A stretch of 64,000 bases of DNA, taken from contig NZ_CAKKNA010000006.1 in assembly GCF_918741275.1 (NCBI RefSeq), positions 62,001-126,000 on the forward strand. Direction: 5' to 3'. Positions within the stretch are counted from its first letter, which is position 1. Every line of letters starts with the position of its first letter. This DNA comes from Bacillus sp. CECT 9360. Lineage in GTDB: Bacteria; Bacillota; Bacilli; Bacillales; DSM-1321. The notes under the pieces are model-generated. The model worked only from the letters and a program-made list of their open reading frames with translations, searched no databases and was not told the origin of the DNA. The position numbers and the translations under genes were made by a program. Of this stretch, positions 39,325 through 48,584 are shown one piece after another.

Positions 39325-39984
39325 TCAGGGTGACAAACGTTTTTTCTTCATCTCGACTTCTCGTTCGAAGATATACCGTATGAGTGTCTGACGGTCGCCC
39401 TCGCTCATTTCAGTGAACTCTATAGACAATACATTAAATCGTTCTTTTTCTTCACTGATGCGGATAACTTTGCTTTTCACCTTGAAATAATGAATTTCAC
39501 CGGATTTTAGCGGCAGGGCGAACCAGACAAAAATACTTGAACCAGATTGAAGGATAATGTCCTTGGATATCAGTAAGGCAGTACCTCCCGCGCTGATATC
39601 TTCTGTAATCGCTTTAAAAGGCTGAAATTCAGAAGCTAGCGGATGAACGACTGTATCGATGGCCGTTTCCACCCTTACAAACTCCCTTCTTTGAATCTTG
39701 ATGATCGAGTCTTTGGGAGGATGCGACAATTGTATCATGACAATCCGTTCTTTCACTCTTCCTAGGACTTCTGTATCAAATACATATATAGCCTTTTTCC
39801 CGGCAACAAGTGTGATTTTCAGTTGTGTACCATCGATTAAAAACGCTCTTTTTCCCGTCGAAGCATTGATGGGATAATCAATGAAAATGCTTTGCTCATT
39901 AATCTCGACTACTGTTGATTTATATTGTTCATGCTGTTGTGAAAATTTCGGCTCCAATACTAACGTATCCCCAACTTTAATCAT
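39325..39984 (-). CDS. ypfA: PilZ-domain flagellar brake protein YpfA (MotI)
   Basis: A c-di-GMP receptor that inhibits flagellar rotation in B. subtilis. 219 residues: N-terminal YcgR-type domain (about 1-90), then PilZ with the RxxxR box in QRREFVRVE (near residue 100) and the D/NxSxxG box in EDISAGG. Both c-di-GMP binding motifs are intact. Lies between ypfB and ypeB. Confidence 0.93.
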   Translation of the reverse strand: MIKVGDTLVLEPKFSQQHEQYKSTVVEINEQSIFIDYPINASTGKRAFLIDGTQLKITLVAGKKAIYVFDTEVLGRVKERIVMIQLSHPPKDSIIKIQRREFVRVETAIDTVVHPLASEFQPFKAITEDISAGGTALLISKDIILQSGSSIFVWFALPLKSGEIHYFKVKSKVIRISEEKERFNVLSIEFTEMSEGDRQTLIRYIFEREVEMKKKRLSP

Positions 39985-40129
39985 TCATCCCCAACTCCAA
40001 GTTAAATATGGTCTCTTTATCTAAATATTTAGTCCTATGTATATTTTACCTTAAATATCCAAAAAAATCATTAATTAATACACATTAAAAAAGGAAAAGC
40101 ACAAATGTACTTTTCCCGTGATGAGCTGT

Positions 40130-41482
40130 TTATAATAAATCCTCATAAACCGGCTCAGAGTTTTTAAGCTTCTCAACTTTTTCTTCCTGGCCTGTGTTGG
40201 CATTGATAAAAATTCTGTATGTGTCATCATTAATCGTGCCGAGGAACTCATAGCAAAGGACCTCTTCACCGGTTTCACCTTCTATTAACGCTTTCCGCTC
40301 TTCCATAACCTTGACTTTAGGATTGATTTTTTTCCTGGCCTGCTCACTTGTTACAGAAAATTCACCCATCTCTCTTATTTTATGGGATTTCAAGAATTCG
40401 TCTGCGGAAAAACCAATCACACTGCCATCATCCAAAGCTATTTTCACTTTTACTGAATCTGGGTAAACTCTTACGCCATCTACAGTAGTGACAAAGTTGA
40501 ACAAACCAACATTGTCATACTGGGCACTTTCATATAAGTCAAGAGAATCAAAGTTGTGGTCTTTTAGGAATGTCACAGCCTTATTGCTTGCGGTGTTCAA
40601 ATCGATTTTGGTGTCATTGACATCCCGATTATTGATATACCAGATTGGATAGCCGCCCTTTTTTGTAATGTCCATATTGACTTCCGTTTTGGTCTTGGAA
40701 TTAATCAGGCTAACACTATAAAAGCCATAATCGGAACCTTTGCCGTTTTCCTCCACACGGGTTTTTACATCACCAGATAGATTGGCATATTGCTTTGCTT
40801 TCGCTACTGCCTCTTTTTTGCTGATTTCTTTTCCTTTAATATTTTTAAAGTTTTCATCCTTCTTTTGGCCGCTTGTGAAATTCGGATCGAGATTAGATGT
40901 CTCGCTGTAGCCGGCCACTTTCTTTTCAACCGTTTTAAAACCATCGACAATCGTGTTGTCCGCATTTTGGTCATTGGAAGCCAAAGCCGTTTCGACATCC
41001 ATCCATCTCAGGTTGTTTTTGATTACCAGATGCTGAACATTCCTTAACTCATCTTGTACTTCCCCGGCTTCTTTATAAAGCGACTGAAGCCGGGAGTATT
41101 CTTTGTCGTTTAACGGTTCTTTCTCGAGATCCCTGACAGCAGTCGTGTAACTGAACTTCCCGATATCTGATAAAAATTCCTCGGTTTTATTGAAAGGCAT
41201 GAGAGTAAGAGGCAGTTGGCCTACATCAATCTGTGCCTCTGAAGTAATTCTCCAGACATCTGTAAGAGCGGGACTCAGTGACTGTCTTGAGTTCATGGCA
41301 AGTGTATTCCCTATTTCATCATGCAATACATCCATCTGATAGGATAAATCATGGAAAGCCCGCTGATAATTATTTTCTGCTTGAACCAGAACTGCACTTT
41401 TTTCTTTATGTTCCTGGTAGCCCCAAAATCCAGTACCGGCTAGTGCTACAGCGAGAACTCCGATTATTACATTTCGTATCAT
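40130..41482 (-). CDS. ypeB: Spore germination protein YpeB
   Basis: Needed for stability and localisation of SleB in the spore. 450 residues, the same length as B. subtilis YpeB. An N-terminal signal/anchor helix (residues 3-19), a helical N-terminal half and three PepSY-like repeats in the C-terminal half (for example around SKKEAVAKAKQYA and TSEQARKKINPKV). It follows sleB by 12 bases and is surely co-transcribed with it. Confidence 0.96.
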   Translation of the reverse strand: MIRNVIIGVLAVALAGTGFWGYQEHKEKSAVLVQAENNYQRAFHDLSYQMDVLHDEIGNTLAMNSRQSLSPALTDVWRITSEAQIDVGQLPLTLMPFNKTEEFLSDIGKFSYTTAVRDLEKEPLNDKEYSRLQSLYKEAGEVQDELRNVQHLVIKNNLRWMDVETALASNDQNADNTIVDGFKTVEKKVAGYSETSNLDPNFTSGQKKDENFKNIKGKEISKKEAVAKAKQYANLSGDVKTRVEENGKGSDYGFYSVSLINSKTKTEVNMDITKKGGYPIWYINNRDVNDTKIDLNTASNKAVTFLKDHNFDSLDLYESAQYDNVGLFNFVTTVDGVRVYPDSVKVKIALDDGSVIGFSADEFLKSHKIREMGEFSVTSEQARKKINPKVKVMEERKALIEGETGEEVLCYEFLGTINDDTYRIFINANTGQEEKVEKLKNSEPVYEDLL

Positions 41483-41494
41483 TTTTTCACCCCT

Positions 41495-42361
41495 TTATTT
41501 ACAGAAAATATGTTTCCCGATTTGTTTTATTTGTGGCCGTGTCCAAATCCACCCGCTTGTCGCTGTATCAGGGTTGAAATAATATTGAGCTTCTCCAGTG
41601 GGATCCCAGCCATTGATAGCATCAACAACGGCTTCCTTAGCCCCTTCATTCGGTGTCAGCCAAATCTGGCCATCCGCAACGGCCGTAAAGGCACGCGGCT
41701 CAAAGATGACGCCTGAAATGGTATTCGGAAATGATGGGCTTTCAATCCTGTTCAAAATAACTGCAGCAACGGCAACCTGACCTATATACGGCTCTCCGCG
41801 GGCTTCTCCATAAACTGCATTCGCCATCAGTTGAATGTCGTTCTGGGAATATCCTCCCGGAACGTTTGCAGCTGTCGCTGTTGGTGTTGTTTTTGCTCCT
41901 CCACCTTTTGCAGCTTGTTTCGGTGGTGCCTTTGCTGTCCCGGAAGCATTTGTCTTCTTTCTCGGTTTTACCTGTTTTTCAATTGGAACATTACCGTAGT
42001 AAGTAAATTCATTCCCTTTTGCAATTTGCTCATGGACAAACTTACCATTAAAATTAGAAGCGTTAACTAGTTTGGTTCTCGTTTTCAGACCGGCAAGCCC
42101 ATCAATGGGAAGTCCGAAATCTTTTTGGAAATTCCGAAGAGCCCAGTAGGTTCCCCAGCCATAAACGCCATCAATTTTACCATTAAAGAAGCCAATGTTT
42201 TGCAAGCGTGCCTGAAGTTCAATCACATCATTCCCTACGGCTCCTCTTTGAATCACCTGGCCGGAGAATGCATGTGCCGTAGATTCAGAAGTCAGAGAGA
42301 TACTGACTGATAGGCACAATAACCAAAGCAAAAATTTGCTCTTTGACGAAATCCCTTTCAT
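41495..42361 (-). CDS. sleB: Spore cortex-lytic enzyme SleB
   Basis: A lytic transglycosylase that degrades cortex peptidoglycan on germination. 288 residues: signal peptide (about 1-30), peptidoglycan-binding domain (about 35-95, GNDVIELQARLQNIGF), a Lys/Ala/Thr-rich linker, and the SleB catalytic domain starting near NDIQLMANAVYGEARGEPY, where the Glu is catalytic. The ATG at 42361 is spaced well from GGGAG; a TTG lies one codon upstream. Confidence 0.96.
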   Translation of the reverse strand: MKGISSKSKFLLWLLCLSVSISLTSESTAHAFSGQVIQRGAVGNDVIELQARLQNIGFFNGKIDGVYGWGTYWALRNFQKDFGLPIDGLAGLKTRTKLVNASNFNGKFVHEQIAKGNEFTYYGNVPIEKQVKPRKKTNASGTAKAPPKQAAKGGGAKTTPTATAANVPGGYSQNDIQLMANAVYGEARGEPYIGQVAVAAVILNRIESPSFPNTISGVIFEPRAFTAVADGQIWLTPNEGAKEAVVDAINGWDPTGEAQYYFNPDTATSGWIWTRPQIKQIGKHIFCK

Positions 42362-42465
42362 CAAAACACTCCCTCTTTTCTTATATTGACATTAACCCTA
42401 TTTTCTTCTTAAAAGAGGTTTTTATTCTATTTCACTGAAAGAGGATATATTTTATAATTTCAATA

Positions 42466-42608
42466 AGAAAAGCGGAAGCGCCCTGTAAGTAAAAGACATC
42501 GACTAAACCTGCCACATCGGGGTAGCTAAACATTTTTTTCAAATTAATATCATTTAAAAAAGGAGACTGACTATGGATAAGTCTGTCTCCTTTAAATATA
42601 AAGATCTA
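42466..42608. repeat. Decayed repeat plus terminator between sleB and prsW
   Basis: Positions 42468-42530 begin AAGAAAAGCGGAAGCGCCC and share words with the repeats near 9970, 10763 and 50742. A terminator for prsW (minus) lies at 42560-42593: AAAGGAGAC/GTCTCCTTT stem. Confidence 0.6.
42560..42593 (-). terminator. Terminator after prsW
   Basis: Stem AAAGGAGAC/GTCTCCTTT with further pairing inside (ACT/AGT). A-rich flank gives T residues on the minus strand; 16 bases after the prsW stop. Confidence 0.75.
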
Positions 42609-43274
42609 TTATAATGAACCGGATGCATGGAAATCCGAAAGCACTCTTGCTTTTTTGACTTTTTTTAGACCCAACCACCATAAAAAAATCATGAATGGCA
42701 TAATCCAATAGAGCCAAAATTCCTGCGTAAGCAGAATGTAATCATATACTCCGTGCAAAAGAAACGGCACCGCAAAAGCGAGGGATACGTACATTTTCTT
42801 CCTTTTCTTCGTGAACTTGCCTTTACCCAGATAGTATCCCATGATGACTCCAAACAGCGCATGGCTGGAAACCGGAAGAATGGCTCTTGTGAAGGCATGC
42901 TCTACCCCGTTTGCAATCAGATACAAAATATTTTCCATCGTCGCAAATCCAAGCGAGACGGAAACCCCGTAGACGATTCCGTCATACGGTTCATCAAAAG
43001 CCACATGAGAATAAATGAGAAAGAAGAGGATAAACCATTTAGAAAATTCCTCTAAAAGCGCAGCCCAAAGAAAAGCATGTGCCAGATCACTCTGAAAGAT
43101 ATGTTCCGTTTCTAATATATACTGAAAAAACATGATTGGAAAAACGAGGAAAACACCAAATAGAAAGGATTTTGTTACAACTGAAATAGGTTCTGTTTCA
43201 TAATGGTCTTTTAAATAGAAATAGCTGAGCAAGGCCAGACCCGGAGCCATACCAGCTGAGAATATGACCAGCAT
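42609..43274 (-). CDS. prsW: Intramembrane protease PrsW
   Basis: Performs site-1 cleavage of anti-sigma factor RsiW in B. subtilis in response to envelope stress. 221 residues with about seven transmembrane helices. Conserved motifs are seen: the glutamate pair in ALLEEFSKW, the later [15 protein letters not shown] and LLHGVYDY. The ATG at 43274 follows AAAGAGG; the longer frame to 43364 contains no plausible site. Confidence 0.93.
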   Translation of the reverse strand: MLVIFSAGMAPGLALLSYFYLKDHYETEPISVVTKSFLFGVFLVFPIMFFQYILETEHIFQSDLAHAFLWAALLEEFSKWFILFFLIYSHVAFDEPYDGIVYGVSVSLGFATMENILYLIANGVEHAFTRAILPVSSHALFGVIMGYYLGKGKFTKKRKKMYVSLAFAVPFLLHGVYDYILLTQEFWLYWIMPFMIFLWWLGLKKVKKARVLSDFHASGSL

Positions 43275-43354
43275 TGGCTGACCTCTTTTCATCTTTTTAA
43301 TAATCGTATCACGGAATAGGGGAAAAGAACAATACGGATATCCCTTCATTCTTA

Positions 43355-43440
43355 GGAAAAACAAGTCACCCGGACCGTAAGGATCATGGACTACATCGTT
43401 ATGTCTTACGTCGATGCCAGTCTATCCCGAGGAACCGCGA
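43355..43440. repeat. Dispersed intergenic repeat
   Basis: Holds AAAACAAGTCACCCGGACC, GTAAGGATCATGGACTACAT and CGTTATGTCTTACGTCGATG, words common in interspersed Bacillus repeats and related to the copies near 43795 and 50795 in this window. Confidence 0.6.
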
Positions 43441-43479
43441 GCAGACAGTTCCCCATTTAATAAAATTGGCGTCTTCAGT

Positions 43480-43605
43480 CGAATATTTGGATAATCGTTC
43501 GTAAATTCAAGCTATCACTCTAAATTTAAATAATCATTCGTAAAATCTGAGTTTGGATAATAAATCCGGAGTTTGGATGATAAATCTCGGGTTTGAATAA
43601 TGAGG
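43480..43605. repeat. Degenerate tandem repeat related to the 57.8-kb array
   Basis: About five diverged units of 20-27 bases carrying CGTTCGTAAATTCAAGCTAT, ATTCGTAAAATCTG and TTTGGATAATAAATC. The first resembles CGCTCGTAAATTCAAATCAT, the unit of the array at 57791-58030. Confidence 0.65.
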
Positions 43606-43614
43606 TTAGACAAT

Positions 43615-43907
43615 CCTGGGCAAAACATCACCAAAAGGTCCTGTTTTACGCAAAGGAGTTACTCTAGGGGAAAACGGGCTGGAGCAGATAAAATCCGTCA
43701 CGTCCTGTTACGAACGCTGATGTCACCACGTCCTGTGGAAGTCCGGAGAGGGGCAGGAAGAACACCTGCCTCTTATGACCTCGATGCCGACTAAAATCGC
43801 CACGGCCTTATGTCTTCGTCGGCACTAGCACGTCCTGTGAGTCGGGGCTGGGCTGCTTACGCTAGACATTAATACATGTTGAAAATTTTATACTTTCTTA
43901 TCTTTTT
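43615..43907. repeat. Composite dispersed repeat, copy 1
   Basis: Contains block A (43750-43784), identical over 35 bases to 50864-50898, and block B (43844-43906), differing at about three positions from 50899-50961. Between them lies a segment like 50790-50840. In copy 2 the two blocks are adjacent. No supported gene. Confidence 0.85.
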
Positions 43908-43939
43908 AAAAAAACAGGCCCCACAAAAGGGGGCCTGTC
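43908..43939 (-). terminator. Terminator after csp
   Basis: ACAGGCCCC/GGGGCCTGT stem with a 6-7-base loop and six T residues on the minus strand. Confidence 0.92.
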
Positions 43940-43954
43940 TATCTGGTAGTGCTA

Positions 43955-44155
43955 TTATGCTTTTTGTACGTTTGAAGCTTGTGGTCCACGTTGACCTTGT
44001 TCTACTTCAAAAGTCACGTCTTGGCCTTCTTCAAGTGATTTGAAACCTTCGCCTTGAATCGCTGAGAAGTGTACGAATACATCGTCTCCACCTTCACGTT
44101 CGATGAAGCCAAAACCTTTTTCTGCATTAAACCATTTAACTTTACCTTGTTCCAT
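43955..44155 (-). CDS. Cold-shock protein (CspB/CspD family)
   Basis: A 66-residue OB-fold protein that binds single-stranded RNA and DNA. RNP1 (KGFGFIE) and RNP2 (VFVHFSAI) are intact. The paralogue (CspB, CspC or CspD) cannot be fixed from sequence alone, so no symbol is given. A 160-base leader precedes it, as is usual for csp genes. Confidence 0.95.
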   Translation of the reverse strand: MEQGKVKWFNAEKGFGFIEREGGDDVFVHFSAIQGEGFKSLEEGQDVTFEVEQGQRGPQASNVQKA

Positions 44156-44316
44156 TTTTGTTGCCTCCTAGTGTGTAAACACACATTGTATTACTATCCT
44201 TGCTCTAAGTGATCATCAAGACGAAAAGTTCACACTTATACTATCTGTTACACTGAACAAAAATAATTCTTTTTTATAATAACAGCTAGTGGTACGGAAA
44301 GCAATTTTTTTGCGTA

Positions 44317-45285
44317 CTAGTAAGCAAAATTTTCTTCATTTACTTTGTCGGTACTGGCTAAAAGGACCGCCAATTTAATTCTTGCTTTTTTACTATCGTA
44401 ATCCGAGCCAAGCATGACGCCTCGTTGTTTTAAGTCAAACGCGCTCCCGACATAATCATAAGCAGGATACACTTTGCCTTCTTCCGCACTGGTTGTCATT
44501 ACAATGGCAACTCCGTCATCTATTGCTTTTTGAATGGAGGGAACCATACTAGGTGTGACTTGCCCCCTGCCTACTCCTTCTAACACAATTCCCTGCGCAC
44601 TAGCTTTTAATGACGCTTCAATGAAAACTCCATCCGTACCTGTATGGCATTTAATAATGTCCACCCTCGGTATTTTCCTCTGGATATCATAAAATTCTCT
44701 ATGTACAGGTTTTTGATAGATACCAACTACGTTATTATCAATAATTCCAACATATCCATATCCATATGATTCAAATCCCTGGAGATTGGAGGCATGGACT
44801 TTTTTTACATACTTGGCAGAATATATTCTCTCATTGAAAACGACAACGACTCCGACATTCTCTAAAAGTTCATGTGCTGCGGCAAAAATTGAATTTCTTA
44901 AATTGGAGTATACATCGGTCCCTACTTCTTGTGGCGAACGTTGGGAGCCAGTAACGACAATTGGCCTCTTATCGTTGACGGTAATATCAAGGAAATAAGC
45001 AGTCTCCTCCAAGGAATCGGTACCATGTGTGACAACAATGCCAGTCACTGTTGGGTCTTGCAGCTCCCGATTGATTGCATCTCGTAGTTTCAACATGGAT
45101 TCGAAGTCCATGAACATGCTGGGGACTTGCAGAAAGTCTACAATCTTGATTTCAATGGTGTCAGGGAGCTTACAAAGAGCAGCCAACTCTTTCCCGCTCA
45201 ATGCTCCGGAAGATAGCATCCCGTCTTTCGTTTCCTTACTTGCAATCGTTCCGCCTGTCGTAATCAGCGATATTTTCCGCCCCAT
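44317..45285 (-). CDS. ansA: L-asparaginase, type I/II AnsA-like
   Basis: Hydrolyses asparagine to aspartate and ammonia. 322 residues. First catalytic threonine in ITTGGTIAS near residue 11, second in VVTHGTDSLEETAYFLD, plus the Lys-containing C-terminal half. No signal peptide, so cytoplasmic. It lies 32 bases downstream of ypdA. Confidence 0.93.
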   Translation of the reverse strand: MGRKISLITTGGTIASKETKDGMLSSGALSGKELAALCKLPDTIEIKIVDFLQVPSMFMDFESMLKLRDAINRELQDPTVTGIVVTHGTDSLEETAYFLDITVNDKRPIVVTGSQRSPQEVGTDVYSNLRNSIFAAAHELLENVGVVVVFNERIYSAKYVKKVHASNLQGFESYGYGYVGIIDNNVVGIYQKPVHREFYDIQRKIPRVDIIKCHTGTDGVFIEASLKASAQGIVLEGVGRGQVTPSMVPSIQKAIDDGVAIVMTTSAEEGKVYPAYDYVGSAFDLKQRGVMLGSDYDSKKARIKLAVLLASTDKVNEENFAY

Positions 45286-45317
45286 ATGATTGACACCTCC
45301 CTACCAATGTTCTTTCC

Positions 45318-46283
45318 TTATTTTTTATTCAGTATATGCTTTGCGATTACACCGCCATGAAATCTGCCATTTTCAATGAAAATTTCATTGGCGTTATTGC
45401 CGGCAGCAATTACACCGGCGATATAGATTCCTTCCACGTTTGTCTCCATCGTCTCATTGTCATGAACAGGCTGGCCTGATTCTTTCTCGATTTGAATCCC
45501 CATCTGCGTTAAGAAAGAATAGTCCGGATGATAGCCTGTCATCGCAAAAGCAAAGTCATTTCTAATCGTCTTTATTTGGTCTTCGACATGATAAATGACG
45601 CTATCCTCCGTAATTTCATCCACTTCAGCGTTGAATTCCATGGTAATCGTACCATTTCGTACAAGGGCTTCAAATTCAGGAAGAATCCAAGGTTTGATGC
45701 TGGGCGAATATGCATTTCCACGGTAAAGCACAGTGACTCTCGCTCCTGCCTTGACGAGTTCCAGGGCCGCATCCACACTGGAATTCTTTCCGCCGATAAC
45801 AGTTACGTCCGTATTGAAGTAAGGATGCCCTTCTTTAAAATAATGATAAACCTTTGGTAATTCTTCTCCTTTTATCCCGAGAAAATTCGGATTATCATAA
45901 TAGCCGGTTGCAATCACGATTTGTCCGGCCTTATATTCCGCTTTGTTCGTAAAGACGATAAAGGAAGCATCATCCTGTTTATCGATGCGCTCCACTTTCT
46001 CAAACGTGTTGACACGCAGTTCCTTACGCTTAACCACTTCCCGGTAATAGGCCAATGCCTGGTTACGAACCGGTTTGCGGTTCTCGGTAATAAAGGCAAT
46101 GTCACCGATTTCAAGCTTCTCGCTTGTACTGAAGAACGTCTGGTGGGTCGGATAATGAAAGATGGCATTTACAATGTTTCCTTTTTCAATAACCAAGACC
46201 TCTTTCCCGGCTTCTTTCAATGAAATGGCGGCTGACAGCCCGCATGGACCCCCTCCAACAATGATTACATCTTCTATATTCAT
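45318..46283 (-). CDS. ypdA: Bacillithiol disulfide reductase YpdA (Bdr)
   Basis: An FAD/NADPH oxidoreductase that reduces bacillithiol disulfide, closing the bacillithiol cycle begun by bshA/bshB1. 321 residues. N-terminal FAD-binding GGGPCGLSAA carries the single conserved Cys near residue 14; NADPH-binding GGKNSSVDAALEL is mid-protein; the C-terminal FAD contact is YIAGVIAAGNNANEIFIENG. It lacks the CxxC of thioredoxin reductases, as expected. Confidence 0.93.
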   Translation of the reverse strand: MNIEDVIIVGGGPCGLSAAISLKEAGKEVLVIEKGNIVNAIFHYPTHQTFFSTSEKLEIGDIAFITENRKPVRNQALAYYREVVKRKELRVNTFEKVERIDKQDDASFIVFTNKAEYKAGQIVIATGYYDNPNFLGIKGEELPKVYHYFKEGHPYFNTDVTVIGGKNSSVDAALELVKAGARVTVLYRGNAYSPSIKPWILPEFEALVRNGTITMEFNAEVDEITEDSVIYHVEDQIKTIRNDFAFAMTGYHPDYSFLTQMGIQIEKESGQPVHDNETMETNVEGIYIAGVIAAGNNANEIFIENGRFHGGVIAKHILNKK

Positions 46284-46403
46284 AGTAGGTCACTCCTCAT
46301 GTTTGCTCATCTTTTTGTTCCATGCATACAAAATTGTATACGATTAATGGAAAAATCTCCTATCCAATGATGGTAGGAGACCAATTAAATGATTGCGATT
46401 TAA

Positions 46404-47681
46404 TTAAATCCAGCCGCGGAAGCGTGATGCTTCTGCCATTTTTCTGACACCGATCATATAGGCGGCAAGACGCATATCTATCCTGCGCTTTTGTGCTGTG
46501 TCGTAAATATTGTTGAACGATTTCACAAGGATTTTTTCAAGCTTTTCTTCCACTTCTTCTTCAGACCAATAATAGCCCTGGTTGTTTTGGACCCATTCGA
46601 AATAAGAAACCGTTACGCCGCCTGCAGAGGCAAGAACATCTGGAACAAGAAGGATGCCGCGTTCCGTAAGGATTTGAGTGGCTTCTATTGTTGTCGGCCC
46701 ATTGGCTGCTTCAACGACGATCCTAGCTTGTATTTTATGGGCGTTCTCTTCTGTTATTTGATTTTCAATCGCGGCCGGCACAAGAATGTCACATTCAAGT
46801 TCAAGCAATTCTTTATTGGAAATCGTATTTTTAAAGAGCTTCGTTACGGTTCCGAAACTATCTCTTCGGTCTAATAAATAATCGATATCAAGGCCATCCG
46901 GATCATGCAATGCCCCATATGCGTCAGAGATGCCGACTACCTTCGCTCCGGCGTCATGCATAAACTTGGCCAGATAACTTCCAGCATTCCCAAAGCCTTG
47001 AATCACTACGCGTGCTCCTTCAATTTGGATGCCTTTCTTTTTGGCCGCTTCATTTATACAAATGGTTACGCCTTTTGCCGTAGCCGATTCCCGGCCGTGT
47101 GAACCTCCCAGAACAAGCGGTTTGCCTGTGATAAAGCCTGGAGAATTGAATTCATCTATCCTGCTGTATTCATCCATCATCCATGCCATGATTTGTGAAT
47201 TAGTGAATACATCAGGCGCAGGGATATCTTTTGTTGGCCCGACAATCTGGCTTATCGCGCGTACGTAGCCGCGGCTGAGTTTTTCCAATTCATTAAAAGA
47301 CATATCGCGCGGATCACAAACGATTCCGCCCTTACCGCCTCCATAAGGCAAGTCCACAATTCCACATTTTAAGCTCATCCAAATAGACAGCGCCTTAACT
47401 TCCTTCTCCGTTACGGAAGGATGGAACCTGATGCCGCCCTTAGTCGGTCCTACAGCATCGTTATGCTGTGCGCGATAACCAGTAAAAATCTTTACGGATC
47501 CATCATCCATTTTCACCGGAATTTTCACGGTCAATAATCGTAATGGCTCTTTTAAAAGTTCGTATACTTCCTCTGGATAACCGAGCTTCTCTAGTGCTTT
47601 ATGTATAACAGTCTGAGTCGATTTCAGCACATCATGCTTTTCTTCTTGGTTAGTATGGTCAGTACCTTTTTCGGCTACCAT
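46404..47681 (-). CDS. gudB: NAD-dependent glutamate dehydrogenase GudB
   Basis: Deaminates glutamate to 2-oxoglutarate and ammonia. 425 residues: substrate-binding KGGIRFHP, catalytic-lysine region LPYGGGKGGI, PAPDVFTN, and Rossmann IQGFGNAGS. The short tandem duplication that inactivates gudB in B. subtilis 168 is not present, so the enzyme should be active. GudB rather than RocG is inferred from the mecB-gudB-ypdA neighbourhood. Confidence 0.93.
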   Translation of the reverse strand: MVAEKGTDHTNQEEKHDVLKSTQTVIHKALEKLGYPEEVYELLKEPLRLLTVKIPVKMDDGSVKIFTGYRAQHNDAVGPTKGGIRFHPSVTEKEVKALSIWMSLKCGIVDLPYGGGKGGIVCDPRDMSFNELEKLSRGYVRAISQIVGPTKDIPAPDVFTNSQIMAWMMDEYSRIDEFNSPGFITGKPLVLGGSHGRESATAKGVTICINEAAKKKGIQIEGARVVIQGFGNAGSYLAKFMHDAGAKVVGISDAYGALHDPDGLDIDYLLDRRDSFGTVTKLFKNTISNKELLELECDILVPAAIENQITEENAHKIQARIVVEAANGPTTIEATQILTERGILLVPDVLASAGGVTVSYFEWVQNNQGYYWSEEEVEEKLEKILVKSFNNIYDTAQKRRIDMRLAAYMIGVRKMAEASRFRGWI

Positions 47682-47733
47682 CTGTGTACCTCCTAAAAAA
47701 TCATATATAGGCTAGGGTCACCTTCCATGACAT

Positions 47734-47761
47734 AGTATACACTTTTGACACTTTTATGCAA
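47734..47761 (-). promoter_or_regulatory. Candidate SigA promoter of gudB
   Basis: Minus strand TTGCAT, 16-base spacer, TATACT, about 55 bases before the gudB start. Confidence 0.6.
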
Positions 47762-47867
47762 AGGAGAAAACTTGTCATTTTCCCCTGTTTTCGTCATAAA
47801 AGAAAGCGGATTCATTATACTTTTCTCTTTCCCTGGTCATTTCTAATCCAAACTTTATTTGAAAACT

Positions 47868-47903
47868 ATGCAGAGGTCGGGAACCCGCAGTGAACCTCTG
47901 CGG
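47868..47903 (-). terminator. Probable terminator after mecB
   Basis: GCAGAGGT/ACCTCTGC stem enclosing CGGGAACCCG; only a weak T run follows on the minus strand. Confidence 0.5.
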
Positions 47904-47912
47904 CGTTATCAT

Positions 47913-48497
47913 TTATTTGCGAAAATGGTTAGTAAGGACCCTGACCGCTTCATCTGCAATAACTAACTTGCCGTATTCCTGGATACGAAACAGCGTCAGC
48001 GTTGACACAGAACCATATTCAGCTGCCAGGGAGATCACCGCATCATATTGTTTTTCTTTCACATAATCAATCAGAATATAATACTTACTTTCGTATCGAT
48101 ACAATGTAGATCGCCAGGTTCCAATCGATTTTAATGAATAGCAAAGCTGGATGACATCCTCCAGATCAGTAAAGGTATAGAGAATATGCGGATTTTCGTC
48201 CACTTTTACCTGCAAATCGAGGAATTCATCTCCGGAGTCATCGAGGATGCTGTTTTCATCGTCTTTCGTGACGATAATGATTAAGCCTTGAGCCTGCAAT
48301 GAGAATATTTCTATCGCAATGGAACCGCTCATCTTTAATTGTAGCTCCTCACATGCCTCTTCAATCATTTCCTGAAAAAGCTTGTGAACCTTAAGCGAAT
48401 TTCCATGAATATCATCTTTCGTTAACCCTCTGTCAATTAAATCGTCAAAAGTTAAAAAAATTTTTATTTTGTTGTTGGTTAATCGCTCAAGCTTCAT
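47913..48497 (-). CDS. mecB: Adapter protein MecB/YpbH (MecA family)
   Basis: Delivers substrates to the ClpCP protease. 194 residues: N-terminal substrate-binding domain (MKLERLTNNKIKIFLTFDDL, D/E-rich), acidic linker around DDENSILDDSGDE, and a C-terminal ClpC-binding domain. Its position between gudB and ypbG points to the second paralogue (YpbH/MecB) rather than MecA. The ATG at 48497 follows GGGGGC right after a hairpin. Confidence 0.9.
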   Translation of the reverse strand: MKLERLTNNKIKIFLTFDDLIDRGLTKDDIHGNSLKVHKLFQEMIEEACEELQLKMSGSIAIEIFSLQAQGLIIIVTKDDENSILDDSGDEFLDLQVKVDENPHILYTFTDLEDVIQLCYSLKSIGTWRSTLYRYESKYYILIDYVKEKQYDAVISLAAEYGSVSTLTLFRIQEYGKLVIADEAVRVLTNHFRK

Positions 48498-48510
48498 AAA
48501 AAAATGCCCC

Positions 48511-48552
48511 CTGGATAACATCTTCATACATCATATGAAGGTGTTTATCCAG
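48511..48552 (-). promoter_or_regulatory. Long hairpin abutting the mecB ribosome site
   Basis: CTGGATAA...CTTCATA, 5-base loop, TATGAAG...TTATCCAG, with small internal bulges. On the minus strand it runs directly into GGGGGCATTTTTTTATG, so the ribosome site and a T run both follow the stem. It could be the ypbG terminator, a translational switch for mecB, or both. Confidence 0.65.
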
Positions 48553-48584
48553 AGTGCATATCCATTGCATGACTTCTCATTCAG

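Noticed and set aside
43600..43794. Plus-strand open frame of 64 codons
   Set aside because: Lies within the composite repeat; no homologous feel and no initiation signal.
46404..47681. Inactive gudB as in B. subtilis 168
   Set aside because: The inactivating short duplication is not present in the active-site region.
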